DNA from: a bacterium
GTDB taxonomy: Bacteria; Pseudomonadota; Alphaproteobacteria; Micavibrionales; UBA2020
Direction of reading: 5' to 3'
Length of the DNA stretch: 64,000 nucleotides
Assembly: GCA_029945425.1 (NCBI GenBank)
Contig: JAQSDV010000007.1
Span: forward strand, 186,001 to 250,000
Part shown: piece after piece, positions 49,282 through 59,539 of the stretch
Numbering within the stretch: the stretch's first letter is position 1
How the letters are laid out: each line of letters opens with the position of its first letter
Made by a program: the position numbers and the translations under genes
The notes under the pieces: generated by a model
Told to the model about the DNA's origin: nothing
Seen by the model: only the letters and a program-made list of their open reading frames with translations
The model's database searches: none

Positions 49282-50244
49282 ATGTTCGACAGCGCGAAAA
49301 AATTTATACAGGCCGTGAAGGACAACGACGAAAAAACCGCCACGCGCTATGTGAAGGAATACTATTACAATAGCCGCAAGGTGGATTTGAACACGCGCGA
49401 CGGGACGGGCATGACCGCCCTTGCCCATGCCGCCAAGCTGGGCCACACCAATATCGTCGCCACGATGATGAAATTCGGGGTGGAGGCCAACACGCCCGAC
49501 AAGGAAGGCCATACGCCGCTGACGCTGAGCCTGATCAACAAGCACCGCGAGATTGCGAAGATATTGATTACGCGCGGCGCGGATGTGAACGCCCATGCGG
49601 CCGATTACATCACCCCGCTGCATTTCGCGGCGCATCAGGGCGATATCGAGCTGGTGAAGATGCTGGTGAGCAACAGCGCCAACCTCGATACCGCGATCAT
49701 CAATAACGGCTATACCCCGCTGCACTGGGCGATCATACAGGGCCATGCGAATGTCGTGGAATTCCTCGTGCAAAGCGGCGCGCGCACCGACATGCCCGAC
49801 AAAAAAGGCCAGACACAGCTGGAGATCGCGACCGCCAAGGGCGCGCATATGCAAAAAATCCTTGAAACGCCCGTCGTGCAGGCAGCCCCCGCCGCCGCGG
49901 TCGAGGAAGAACCCGCCGCCCCCGCCTATAGCAACAATGACCGCTGGTTGCGCACGGGCGAGCATCAGGTCACGCATATCGGCGATATCCCCGACATCAA
50001 CCGCCGCCTGACCGAGATTTTCAATTTCGAAACGCGCGAGCGCAGCGTCATCCACGAAAACACGCGCAGCGGCGCGGAAACCACGATGCCGCCCGAAAGC
50101 TTCGACACGATTGCCGAAGCCGCGCTGCGCAAGGCGCTGGCCGAATTCGTGAAGCTGGGCGGCGACGCGGTGGAATCCGATGTGATCGGAAAACGCGGTA
50201 ATTCGGGCACAAATGCCGGTCCGTCGAAGCCCTTCCGCGTCTAA
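49282..50244 (+). CDS. Ankyrin-repeat protein with conserved C-terminal domain (2 of 3)
   Basis: 320 aa; ANK repeats; C-terminal LTEIFNFETRERSVIHENTRSGAETTMPPESFDTIAEAALRKA. Confidence 0.88.
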   Translation: MFDSAKKFIQAVKDNDEKTATRYVKEYYYNSRKVDLNTRDGTGMTALAHAAKLGHTNIVATMMKFGVEANTPDKEGHTPLTLSLINKHREIAKILITRGADVNAHAADYITPLHFAAHQGDIELVKMLVSNSANLDTAIINNGYTPLHWAIIQGHANVVEFLVQSGARTDMPDKKGQTQLEIATAKGAHMQKILETPVVQAAPAAAVEEEPAAPAYSNNDRWLRTGEHQVTHIGDIPDINRRLTEIFNFETRERSVIHENTRSGAETTMPPESFDTIAEAALRKALAEFVKLGGDAVESDVIGKRGNSGTNAGPSKPFRV

Positions 50245-50383
50245 AAACCGGGCGATTTACGCTTTGAAAAGCTGAAAACCTGAACGTTTTCAGTATGGTA
50301 TTATAATACCTCTTGACGCTTTTCCGCGTGGTTGGGATAATTCCCCAACACCTTAAACAACAGCGGGGAATACGACTTACCAC

Positions 50384-51343
50384 ATGGCATTCATCAGCAC
50401 GAAGAAGACCTTCTTTGCGGCCGCAATCAGCGGGGACCTTGATGAACTCAAATACGGATTGCAGACCGGCACGCCATACCCGGCCGACATGAAAAACGCA
50501 GAGGGAAAAACCGCGCTGATGCTCGCGGCCGAAGCGGGACAGCTCGAAGCCATCAAATACCTCCTCACCCGCAAACCCGACCTGACCCAGACCGACCCCG
50601 AGGGCAACACGGCGCTGCTGCTCGCGCTGACGAAAGACAAATCGGCGGCGGCGCTGCTGCTGATCGCGGCGGGATCGGATGTGAACGCGCATAACAGCAG
50701 CTATACCTATCCCATCCACTGGGCGGCGCATAACGGCGACCTTGATTCCGCGAAGGCATTGGTCGAGAAAAACGCCGACCTGAACGTGCGCAACAAAAAG
50801 GACGAATTGACGCCCGCCTATTACGCCGTCGCCAGCGACCGCGGGGCGGTGCTGGAATTCCTGATTGTATCGGGCGCGCGCACCGATATGCCGGGCAAGG
50901 ACGACAAAACCCCCGCCGACCTTGCCAAGGAAAAATACCCGCGCCTGCAAAAAATTATCGAGACGACGGTGCGCGCAACACCCCCCGCTGAAACAACTGC
51001 GCTTGTTGTTGCCGCTGTTCCCGCCGCCAATGAAAACAAGCCCGCGACCGCATCCGAAACATGGGCGCTGATGAACGACACGACGATTGCCAAAATCGCC
51101 GAGATGCCTGTGCTGAACCGCAAGATCACCGAAATCTTCAATTTCGAATCCCGCGAACGCCTGATTATCTCCGAGAATTTAAAAACCGGCGCGGAAACGC
51201 TGGGCGTTGCGGAAGGGTTTACGACGCTTGCCGATGCCGTGCTGGCGCGCGCGAGTGATGAATTGAAAAAAGCAGGCGGCCACCCGCCGGTGATGGACGA
51301 CAAACCCGCTTCGCAGTCACAGATTGCAAAATTGAAGATTTAA
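50384..51343 (+). CDS. Ankyrin-repeat protein with conserved C-terminal domain (3 of 3)
   Basis: 319 aa; ANK repeats; C-terminal ITEIFNFESRERLIISENLKTGAETLGVAEGFTTLADAVLARA. Confidence 0.88.
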   Translation: MAFISTKKTFFAAAISGDLDELKYGLQTGTPYPADMKNAEGKTALMLAAEAGQLEAIKYLLTRKPDLTQTDPEGNTALLLALTKDKSAAALLLIAAGSDVNAHNSSYTYPIHWAAHNGDLDSAKALVEKNADLNVRNKKDELTPAYYAVASDRGAVLEFLIVSGARTDMPGKDDKTPADLAKEKYPRLQKIIETTVRATPPAETTALVVAAVPAANENKPATASETWALMNDTTIAKIAEMPVLNRKITEIFNFESRERLIISENLKTGAETLGVAEGFTTLADAVLARASDELKKAGGHPPVMDDKPASQSQIAKLKI

Positions 51344-51422
51344 AAACGCGCAGCAAAAAGGGCCCGGCATAACGCGCGGACCCCTTTCTCAATACCTTAG
51401 CGGTGATATTAGCCGATAACGA

Positions 51423-51638
51423 TTATTCGCCGTCCCTTTCCTTGCGCTTGCGCTCAAGTTTGCGGTGGCGACGAACTGCTTCAGAACGCTCACGCGCCTT
51501 CTTGACAGAAGGCTTCTCATAGTGGCGGCGCAGTTTCATTTCGCGGAACAGTCCTTCACGCTGCATCTTTTTCTTCAATGCGCGCAGTGCCTGGTCTACG
51601 TTGTTATCGCGTACGATGACCTGTACGATGGTAATCAC
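51423..51638 (-). CDS. rpsU: 30S ribosomal protein S21
   Basis: 71 aa; [55 protein letters not shown]. Confidence 0.97.
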   Translation of the reverse strand: MITIVQVIVRDNNVDQALRALKKKMQREGLFREMKLRRHYEKPSVKKARERSEAVRRHRKLERKRKERDGE

Positions 51639-51894
51639 CCCTTTCCGAATCTCTTTATAAAAAGCTCGCCTTGATTGGCGTCAGCGGTTGTAACATAGGC
51701 CGCTTGCCTGTGAAAAGGCTTATATTTCCTACGCTTTTGTGCGTTGCAGCACAAAAAGTTGCGCTATCGCGTTGATTTTTAACATTTTTCTACGCCAATT
51801 TATGAAAAAAAATGTTGAAATAAAGTTGCCCGACACGGTATACGATACTACCTTAACGCTGGTACGGAATCGATTATAGGGTGGGGCTCTGGGC

Positions 51895-54800
51895 ATGCGC
51901 GACGCAGTTACGCTGGATGACAAATACACCGAAAAATCGGGCCGGATTTACCTGAACGGCCTTCAGGCGCTGGTGCGCATCCCGATGATGCAGCACGAGC
52001 TGGACAAGGCCGCAGGCCTTAAAACCGCCACCTTTATCTCCGGCTATCGCGGCTCCCCGCTCGGCGGCCTCGACCAGGCCATCATGCAGGCCAAGAAATT
52101 CACCGCCGAACACGAGATCAAATTCGTCCCCGGCGTGAACGAAGACCTGGGCGCCACCGCCGTCTGGGGCAGCCAGCAATTGAACCTCGGCCCCGCCGCC
52201 CGTTATGACGGCATCGTGGGCATGTGGTACGGCAAGGGCCCCGGCGTCGACCGTTCGATCGACGTGCTGAAACACGCCAATGCCGCCGGATCGTCGAAAC
52301 ATGGCGGCGTGCTGGCATTGGCCGGTGACGACCATGCCTGCAAATCATCCACCTTCCCGCACCAGTCGGAACATGCGTTTATGCATGCGATGATCCCGAT
52401 GCTACATCCAGCAGGGATTGAAGACGCGCTTGAACTGGGCCTGCACGGCATCGCGATGAGCCGCTATTCCGGCACATGGTCGGGCCTGAAAATCATCTCC
52501 GACTTCGCCGACAGCTCGGCCTCCGTCTACACCAACCCCTTCGCGATGAAATTCAACATCCCGACCGATTTCGCGATGCCGGTAGACGGGTTGAACATCC
52601 GCTGGTACGACGCGCCCGTCGCGCAGGAAGAACGCCTTGTCACGCTGAAACTGCCCGCAGCGCAGGCCTATGCGCGCGCGAACGGCCTTGATCGCCTGAC
52701 ACTCAACCCCGCCCGCAAACGCTTTGGCATCGTCGCGACCGGCAAGGGCTGGATGGACACGATGCAGGCGCTCGAAGACCTTGGCATCACCAAGGCGCGC
52801 GCCGAAGAAATGGGTCTCGCGGTTTACAAGGTGGCGCTCGTCTGGCCGCTGGAAACCTCCGGCATCATCAAGCTTGCCGAAGAAGTCGAAGAATTGTTTG
52901 TGGTGGAGGAAAAGCGCGGCCTGATCGAAGAACAGATCAAGAAGGCGCTGTTCAACATGCCCCTGCCCCGCCGCCCGCGCGTGACCGGCAAGATCGACGA
53001 CCGCGGCGCGCCGCTGCTGCCCGAAACCTACGAGCTTTCCCCCGGCCAGATCGCCGATGCGCTGATCAAGCGCCTGACGCCGATCATGGATACATCAAGC
53101 TTTGCCGGCCGCATGGACATCATCCACAAGAATTTCGACCTGAAGGGCAAGCCTTCGCCCGTCGTGCGCATGCCGTGGTTCTGCTCCGGCTGCCCGCACA
53201 ACACCTCGACCGTGGTGCCCGAAGGCTCCCGCGCGCTCGCTGGTATCGGCTGCCATTACATGACGATGTGGATGGACAGATCGACCATGATGTTCACCCA
53301 GATGGGCGGCGAAGGCGTGCCATGGATCGGGCAAGCGCCGTTCACGGATGAAAAGCATATCTTCACCAACCTTGGCGATGGCACCTATTTCCATTCCGGC
53401 CTGCTGGCCATCCGCGCCGCGCAAGCCGCGAAAGTGAACATTACCTATAAGATCCTCTACAACGATGCGGTCGCCATGACGGGCGGCCAGCCGGTCGACG
53501 GCCAGTTGAGTGTGCCGATGGTGGCGTCCCAAGTGCGCGCCGAAGGGATCGAAACGATCTATGTCGTGTCGGACGAGCCGTGGAAATACAAGGGCGTGAT
53601 GCTGCCGAGCGGCGTGCGCATCACCCACCGCGACGATCTCGACGAAGTGCAGCGCGTGTTGCGCGAAATTCCCGGCGTGACGGTCATGATTTATGACCAG
53701 ACCTGCGCCGCCGAAAAACGCCGCCGCCGCAAGCGCGGCCTCATGATCGATCCGCCGAAACGCGTCGTCATCAACGAACGTGTCTGCGAAGGCTGCGGCG
53801 ATTGCGGCAAGAAATCGAACTGCCTGTCGATCGCGCCCGTCGAAACAGAATTCGGCCGCAAGCGCCAGATTGACCAGTCGAGCTGCAACAAGGATTTCTC
53901 CTGCGTGAAGGGCTTCTGCCCCAGCTTCGTCACCGTTCATGGCGGCGGCCTGAAAAAACCCGAAGCCGCGAAAATCGGCAACGAGGTGGAGGAATTTTTC
54001 GCAGGCATGCCGATGCCGAAAATCAGTGACCTGACGGAGCCTTGCGCGATCCTCGTCAACGGCGTGGGCGGCACGGGCATCGTGACCGTCGGCGCGATTC
54101 TGGCGATGGCCGCACACCTTGAAGACAAGGGTGCCACCACCATGGACCAGACGGGCCTCGCCCAAAAGGGCGGCGCGGTCACCAGCCATATCCGCATCGC
54201 CAAAACGCCGGAAGCGATCAACACCGTCCGTATCGGCATCGCCGGCGCGAACGTCATCATCGGCGCGGATTTGCTGGTCACCGCCGATGGCGACTGCCTG
54301 TCGAAAATCCGCCAGGGCGAAACGAAAATTGTTTTGAACACCCACAAGGCGCAGACGGGCGAATTCACCCGCAAGCCCGACTGGACGATCCCGTCGAAAT
54401 CCATCATCGGCACGATTGCCGAACTGACGGGCAAGGATAACCTCTTCGTCCTCGACACGTCGCAGATCGCGACCGCACTGATGGGCGATTCGATTGCGAC
54501 CAACATGTTCATGCTGGGCTATGCATGGCAAAAGGGCCTGATCCCGCTGGGCCATCAGGCGATTATGAAGGCAATTGAACTGAACGGCGTGTCGATCGGC
54601 ATGAACCAGGCGAGCTTCACATGGGGCCGCCGCGCCGCATGGGATATCGCCAAGGTCGAAGAACTGGCCGCGCCGAAGAAAACGGCAGACGGTTCCGACC
54701 GCCACCGCCAGATTTCGACCTCGACCGAAGAAACCATCGACCGCCGCATGATGTCCCTGACCGGATACCAGAACGCAGCCTATGCGGAAAAATACAAAGA

Positions 54801-55383
54801 CCTCGTCGATGCCGTGCGCACCGCCGAAATCCGCGTCAAGGGCAACCCCGGCAAGCTGACCGAGGCTGTTGCGCGTTACTATTACAAACTGATGGCGTAC
54901 AAGGACGAATACGAAGTCGCCCGCCTGCACACTGACGGCCAGTTCCTGTCACAGGTGAAAAGCACTTTTGACGGCGATTACAAACTGCGCTTTCACCTCG
55001 CCCCGCCGCTGATTGCGAAACGCGACCCGGTGACGGGCGAGCTGCGCAAAATGGAATTCGGCGCGTGGATTTTGCCGGTGTTCGGCGTTTTGGCGAAGCT
55101 GAAAGGCCTGCGCGGCACGCCGCTCGACATCTTCGGCTATACCCATGAACGCCGCACGGAACGCCAGCTGATCAAGGATTACCGCGCGACGATCGAAGGG
55201 CTGCTGACCGGCCTGACCGACCGTAACTATAACGTCGCGGTCGACATCGCCAGCATTCCGGAGCATATCCGCGGCTATGGCCATGTGAAGGACGCGCACC
55301 TGAAGAAAGCCAAGGAAGCGGAAGCCGCACTGCTCCTCAGCTTCAACAGGCCCGTCCAGCCCGAGCAAAAACGCGCGGCCTGA
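51895..55383 (+). CDS. Indolepyruvate ferredoxin oxidoreductase family protein, fused subunits
   Basis: 1162 aa; TPP-binding region (FCSGCPHNTSTVVPEGSRALAGIGCHYMTMWMDR...), ferredoxin-like CEGCGDCGKKSNCLSI, gamma-domain GVGGTGIVTVGAILAMAAHLE. Confidence 0.93.
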   Translation: MRDAVTLDDKYTEKSGRIYLNGLQALVRIPMMQHELDKAAGLKTATFISGYRGSPLGGLDQAIMQAKKFTAEHEIKFVPGVNEDLGATAVWGSQQLNLGPAARYDGIVGMWYGKGPGVDRSIDVLKHANAAGSSKHGGVLALAGDDHACKSSTFPHQSEHAFMHAMIPMLHPAGIEDALELGLHGIAMSRYSGTWSGLKIISDFADSSASVYTNPFAMKFNIPTDFAMPVDGLNIRWYDAPVAQEERLVTLKLPAAQAYARANGLDRLTLNPARKRFGIVATGKGWMDTMQALEDLGITKARAEEMGLAVYKVALVWPLETSGIIKLAEEVEELFVVEEKRGLIEEQIKKALFNMPLPRRPRVTGKIDDRGAPLLPETYELSPGQIADALIKRLTPIMDTSSFAGRMDIIHKNFDLKGKPSPVVRMPWFCSGCPHNTSTVVPEGSRALAGIGCHYMTMWMDRSTMMFTQMGGEGVPWIGQAPFTDEKHIFTNLGDGTYFHSGLLAIRAAQAAKVNITYKILYNDAVAMTGGQPVDGQLSVPMVASQVRAEGIETIYVVSDEPWKYKGVMLPSGVRITHRDDLDEVQRVLREIPGVTVMIYDQTCAAEKRRRRKRGLMIDPPKRVVINERVCEGCGDCGKKSNCLSIAPVETEFGRKRQIDQSSCNKDFSCVKGFCPSFVTVHGGGLKKPEAAKIGNEVEEFFAGMPMPKISDLTEPCAILVNGVGGTGIVTVGAILAMAAHLEDKGATTMDQTGLAQKGGAVTSHIRIAKTPEAINTVRIGIAGANVIIGADLLVTADGDCLSKIRQGETKIVLNTHKAQTGEFTRKPDWTIPSKSIIGTIAELTGKDNLFVLDTSQIATALMGDSIATNMFMLGYAWQKGLIPLGHQAIMKAIELNGVSIGMNQASFTWGRRAAWDIAKVEELAAPKKTADGSDRHRQISTSTEETIDRRMMSLTGYQNAAYAEKYKDLVDAVRTAEIRVKGNPGKLTEAVARYYYKLMAYKDEYEVARLHTDGQFLSQVKSTFDGDYKLRFHLAPPLIAKRDPVTGELRKMEFGAWILPVFGVLAKLKGLRGTPLDIFGYTHERRTERQLIKDYRATIEGLLTGLTDRNYNVAVDIASIPEHIRGYGHVKDAHLKKAKEAEAALLLSFNRPVQPEQKRAA

Positions 55384-55387
55384 TATT

Positions 55388-55609
55388 TTACATTTTTGAC
55401 GCAACCCGCAGGCGGACTTGCCAGCCTTCGGAACGTTCCATGGGCATGACGTAATTGTCAGCCGAGACCGGTGTCCAGACGGAGACCGGGCCGCCATCCT
55501 CGCTGCCAAATCCGTTCGACGCGAAGAAGAACAGCGGCAGCGCGAAGGCGAGAATGATAAAATACATTTTGTATTTGTTTAAAACGTTCAGTGAGTGTTG
55601 CATGGACAC
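55388..55609 (-). CDS. Small single-TM hypothetical protein
   Basis: 73 aa; hydrophobic segment YFIILAFALPLFFFASNGF. Confidence 0.5.
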   Translation of the reverse strand: MSMQHSLNVLNKYKMYFIILAFALPLFFFASNGFGSEDGGPVSVWTPVSADNYVMPMERSEGWQVRLRVASKM

Positions 55610-55679
55610 GACCCCTTTTCTTTTTACGCATTGGAAGCGTCCCCCGATGTTTCCTATCTTCAGTATAGCACCGAGATTT

Positions 55680-55694
55680 TTAACGTCCGTTTAA
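55680..55694 (-). promoter_or_regulatory. CtrA-like box upstream of small TM protein
   Basis: TTAA-CGTCCGT-TTAA with N7 spacing, about 70 bp upstream of the 55609 start. Confidence 0.3.
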
Positions 55695-55766
55695 GTATTG
55701 ATAGAATTGTTTACAATTCATGACGACGCGCTAATGCGCGTTCACGATTGTGAAATATCTAAAATT

Positions 55767-57386
55767 TTATGCAGCGTGCGGCGCGACTTCGATATTGAGC
55801 GCGGCGGCGAGCAGCGCCTTGGTGTAATCCTCGCGCGGCGCATCGAAGACTTGGGCGGCAGGGCCGCTCTCGACAACCTTGCCGTTACGCATCACTATCA
55901 CATCATGCGCCATCGCCTTCACCACGCGCAGGTCGTGGCTGATGAACATGTATGCAAGGTTGTGGTCGCGCTGGAGTTTGCGCAGCAGGTCAACGATCTG
56001 CGCCTGCACCGACATATCAAGCGCCGATGTCGGCTCATCCAGGATTACGAATTTCGGGTTCAGCACCATCGCGCGCGCAATCGCAATGCGCTGCCGCTGG
56101 CCGCCCGAAAATTCATGCGGATAACGGTTGCGCGTTTCGGGGTCGAGGCCGACCTCCTTTAATCCCGCCACCACTTTCGCATCGCGCTCCGCCGCGTTCA
56201 TCTGCGGAAAATGCACCAGCAGGCCTTCCTCGATAATCTGCGCGACCGACAGGCGCGGGCTGAGCGAGCCATAGGGGTCCTGAAACACAATCTGCATATC
56301 ACGGCGAAGAGGCCGAATATCCTTGTCGCTCATGTCGTTCAGCGACTTGCCTTCGAACTGCACCAGGCCCTGACTGCTCAACAACCGGAGCAGCGCGAGG
56401 CCGAGCGTGGTCTTGCCAGAGCCGGATTCGCCCACCACGCCGACCGTTTGACCGGGGCGGATGGTGACATTGATGCCGTCGACCGCGCGCACATAATCGG
56501 TCGTGCGGCGGAAGATGCCGGTCTTGATCGGGAAATGCACCTTCAGGTCGTCGGCCTTCAAAATCGGCGCGGCACCCATATCAAACGGCTGCGGCTCGCC
56601 ATGCGGCTGCGCGGCCAGCAGCATTTTTGTATATTCATGCTGCGGATTGGCGAACAGCGTTTTGGTGTCCGCCTGTTCCACGATTTCGCCGTGATACATG
56701 ACGGCGACGCGGTTGGCCATTTTGCGCACAATCGACAGGTCATGGGTGATCAGCATGATCGCCATGCCCATTTTTTGCTGCAGTTCCAGCAGCAGTTTCA
56801 AAATCTGCGCCTGCACGGTCACATCCACCGCCGTGGTGGGTTCATCCGCGATCAGCAGGTCGGGCTCATTCGCGAGCGCCATCGCGATCATCACGCGCTG
56901 CCGCTGCCCGCCCGAAAGCTCATGCGGATACGCGCCCAGGCGCTGCGTCAGTTTCGAAAGCCCCACCAGCTCCAGCAGCTCGATCACGCGTTTGCGCGCC
57001 GGCTCGGGCTGCATTTTCTTATGCAGGAACAGCGCTTCGGCGATTTGCTTTTCAATCGTGTGCAGCGGGTTCAACGACGTCATCGGTTCCTGAAAGATCA
57101 TCGCGATCTTGTTGCCGCGGATGGTGCGCATCACATTGTCGTCCGCGCCCATCAATTCCTGATTATTGAATTTGATCGATCCCGACGGATGCTGCGCGAC
57201 CGGATAGGGCAGCAGTTGCAGGACGGAGAGCGCGGTGACGGATTTGCCGGAGCCGGATTCACCGACCACCGCCAGCGTTTCGCCCTTTTCAATCGAAAAA
57301 GAAATGTTCTTCACGGCATGGGTGACCTGCTTGCCGTTCACGAAATCGACCGAGAGGTTTTTGACGTCCAGCAGGGCCATGGTCAT
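55767..57386 (-). CDS. yejF: Peptide/microcin C-type ABC transporter ATP-binding protein YejF (tandem ABC domains)
   Basis: 539 aa; two Walker A motifs (GESGSGKS, GESGSGKT) and two LSGGQ-like signatures. Confidence 0.93.
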   Translation of the reverse strand: MTMALLDVKNLSVDFVNGKQVTHAVKNISFSIEKGETLAVVGESGSGKSVTALSVLQLLPYPVAQHPSGSIKFNNQELMGADDNVMRTIRGNKIAMIFQEPMTSLNPLHTIEKQIAEALFLHKKMQPEPARKRVIELLELVGLSKLTQRLGAYPHELSGGQRQRVMIAMALANEPDLLIADEPTTAVDVTVQAQILKLLLELQQKMGMAIMLITHDLSIVRKMANRVAVMYHGEIVEQADTKTLFANPQHEYTKMLLAAQPHGEPQPFDMGAAPILKADDLKVHFPIKTGIFRRTTDYVRAVDGINVTIRPGQTVGVVGESGSGKTTLGLALLRLLSSQGLVQFEGKSLNDMSDKDIRPLRRDMQIVFQDPYGSLSPRLSVAQIIEEGLLVHFPQMNAAERDAKVVAGLKEVGLDPETRNRYPHEFSGGQRQRIAIARAMVLNPKFVILDEPTSALDMSVQAQIVDLLRKLQRDHNLAYMFISHDLRVVKAMAHDVIVMRNGKVVESGPAAQVFDAPREDYTKALLAAALNIEVAPHAA

Positions 57387-58414
57387 TATCCTTTGAAAAT
57401 CTTGCGCGGGTCAAACGCGTCGCGCACCGCTTCACCGATAAACGTCAGCAGGCTCAACATCACCGCGATCGAAAAAAACGCTGTCATCCCCAGCCACGGT
57501 GCCTGCAGGTTGTTCTTGCCCTGCGACAGCAATTCACCCAAGGACGGGGAGCCGGGCGGCATGCCGAAGCCGAGGAAATCAAGGCTGGTCAGCGTCGTGA
57601 TCGACCCCGCCAGCACGAACGGCATCATGGAGAGCGATGCCACCATCGCGTTCGGCAACGCATGCTTGAACATGATGACCGGCGTCGATACGCCCAGCGC
57701 CTTCGCCGCGCGGATATAATCGAGGTTGCGCGCCTTCAGGAATTCCGCGCGCACCACATCGACCAGCGTCATCCATGAAAACAGCAACATCAGTCCAAGC
57801 AGCGTGAAGAAGCCCGGCGTGATGATGCTCGACATGATGATGAGCAGGAAAAATACCGGCATGCCCGACCAGATTTCGATGAAGCGTTGGGTCAACAGAT
57901 CGAACAGCCCGCCCAGATACCCCTCCATCGCCCCCACCCACATGCCGACGATGGAACCGAGGATGGTGAGCGTCAGGCCGAAGATAATGGAAATGCGAAA
58001 GCCGTAAATCAGCCGCGCCAGCACATCGCGCGCCTGATCGTCTGTGCCGAGCAGGTTTTCTGCCGTCGGCGGCGACGGTGCGGGCACATTCAGGTTATAG
58101 TTGATCGTCTGGTACGAATAACGGATCGGCGGCCAGATCATCCAGCCTTTTTTGTTGATAAGCTCGGCAACCGCCGGGTCGCGGTAATCGGCCTCCGTCT
58201 CGAACTCGCCGCCGAATTCGGTTTCGGCGTAGGAATTGAACACCGGCGCGTAATAGCCGCCGTCATAGCTGATGAAAATCGGCTTGTCGTTGGCGACAAA
58301 TTCGGCGAAGACGCTGAACAGGAACAGCGCCGCGAAAATCCACAGCGAGACATAGCCGCGGCGGTTGCGGCGGAACTGGGCGATGCGGCGCTGTGCGATT
58401 GCGGAGAAAGCCAT
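57386..58414 (-). CDS. yejE: ABC transporter permease YejE
   Basis: 342 aa; LLGTDDQARDVLARLIYGFRISIIFGLTLT; binding-protein-dependent permease. Confidence 0.93.
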   Translation of the reverse strand: MAFSAIAQRRIAQFRRNRRGYVSLWIFAALFLFSVFAEFVANDKPIFISYDGGYYAPVFNSYAETEFGGEFETEADYRDPAVAELINKKGWMIWPPIRYSYQTINYNLNVPAPSPPTAENLLGTDDQARDVLARLIYGFRISIIFGLTLTILGSIVGMWVGAMEGYLGGLFDLLTQRFIEIWSGMPVFFLLIIMSSIITPGFFTLLGLMLLFSWMTLVDVVRAEFLKARNLDYIRAAKALGVSTPVIMFKHALPNAMVASLSMMPFVLAGSITTLTSLDFLGFGMPPGSPSLGELLSQGKNNLQAPWLGMTAFFSIAVMLSLLTFIGEAVRDAFDPRKIFKG

Positions 58415-59526
58415 CAGCGCGCCCCTTGCGAATTAAAATCGATGCGCGGGTCGACCCATGTCATGACAAGGTCGGAAATCAGCTTGATGACAAAGCCCAG
58501 CAGCGTGAAGAGGTACAGCGTGCCGAACATGACGGGGTAATCGCGGTTGAGCGCCGATTCAAAACCCAGCAACCCCAGCCCGTCGAGGGAGAAGATCGTT
58601 TCGATCAGCAGCGATCCGGTCAGGAAAATACTGACCATCGCGGCGGGAATGCCCGCAATCACGATCAGCATGGCGTTGCGGAACACATGGCCGTAGAGCA
58701 CCTTCAGCTCCGGCAGGCCCTTGGCGCGCGCGGTCAGCACATACTGCTTGTTGATTTCCTCGAGAAAGGAATTTTTCGTCAGGATGGTAAGGCCGGCAAA
58801 GCCGCTGATGACCATGGCGGTGACAGGCAGCGCGATATGCCAGAAATAATCCAAGATACGCTTGGGCCACGACATGTCGTCCCAGCCGTCCGACACGATG
58901 CCGCGCAAGGGGAAGATGTTGAAATACTTGCCCCCTGCGAAAACAACGATCAGCAGGATGGCAAACAGAAAGCCGGGAATGGCATAGCCCGCGATGATGA
59001 CGCCCGATGTCCATGTATCGAAGGCCGAGCCGTCCTTGACCGCCTTGCGGATGCCGAGCGGGATGGAGATGAAATAGATCAGCAGCGTCGTCCAAAGCCC
59101 GAGCGAAATCGACACCGGCATTTTTTCCAGCATCAGGTCCATCACGCTGCGGTCCTGAAAATAACTGTTGCCGAAATCGAAGGTGAGGTAGTTTTTCAGC
59201 ATCATCCAGAAACGCTCATGCAGCGGCTTGTCAAACCCGAACTGCTTTTCGAGGCTCTTGATGAATTCGGGGTCGAGGCCCTGCGCGCCACGGTATTTGG
59301 ATTCCCCGCCCGACATCGCCATCTGTTGTTGCTGCGACTGGATGCCGGTATCGGTGCCGCCGCCGGAGAAGCGCTGCGTCGCCGAGGTGTCCATGCCCTG
59401 AATACGCGCGATCACCTGCTCCACCGGCCCGCCCGGCGCGAGCTGCACGATCAGGAAGTTGAGCAACAGGATGCCGAACAGCGTCGGGATCATCAAGAGC
59501 AGGCGGCGTATCGTATAGGCGAACAA
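58414..59526 (-). CDS. yejB: ABC transporter permease YejB
   Basis: 370 aa; MFAYTIRRLLLMIPTLFGILLLNFLIVQLAPGGPVEQ. Confidence 0.93.
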   Translation of the reverse strand: MFAYTIRRLLLMIPTLFGILLLNFLIVQLAPGGPVEQVIARIQGMDTSATQRFSGGGTDTGIQSQQQQMAMSGGESKYRGAQGLDPEFIKSLEKQFGFDKPLHERFWMMLKNYLTFDFGNSYFQDRSVMDLMLEKMPVSISLGLWTTLLIYFISIPLGIRKAVKDGSAFDTWTSGVIIAGYAIPGFLFAILLIVVFAGGKYFNIFPLRGIVSDGWDDMSWPKRILDYFWHIALPVTAMVISGFAGLTILTKNSFLEEINKQYVLTARAKGLPELKVLYGHVFRNAMLIVIAGIPAAMVSIFLTGSLLIETIFSLDGLGLLGFESALNRDYPVMFGTLYLFTLLGFVIKLISDLVMTWVDPRIDFNSQGAR

Positions 59527-59539
59527 GTGATGCTGCCCC

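Noticed and set aside
53095-54930. 611-aa minus-strand ORF within the indolepyruvate oxidoreductase gene
   Set aside because: Antisense artefact; the sense protein has TPP and Fe-S motifs.
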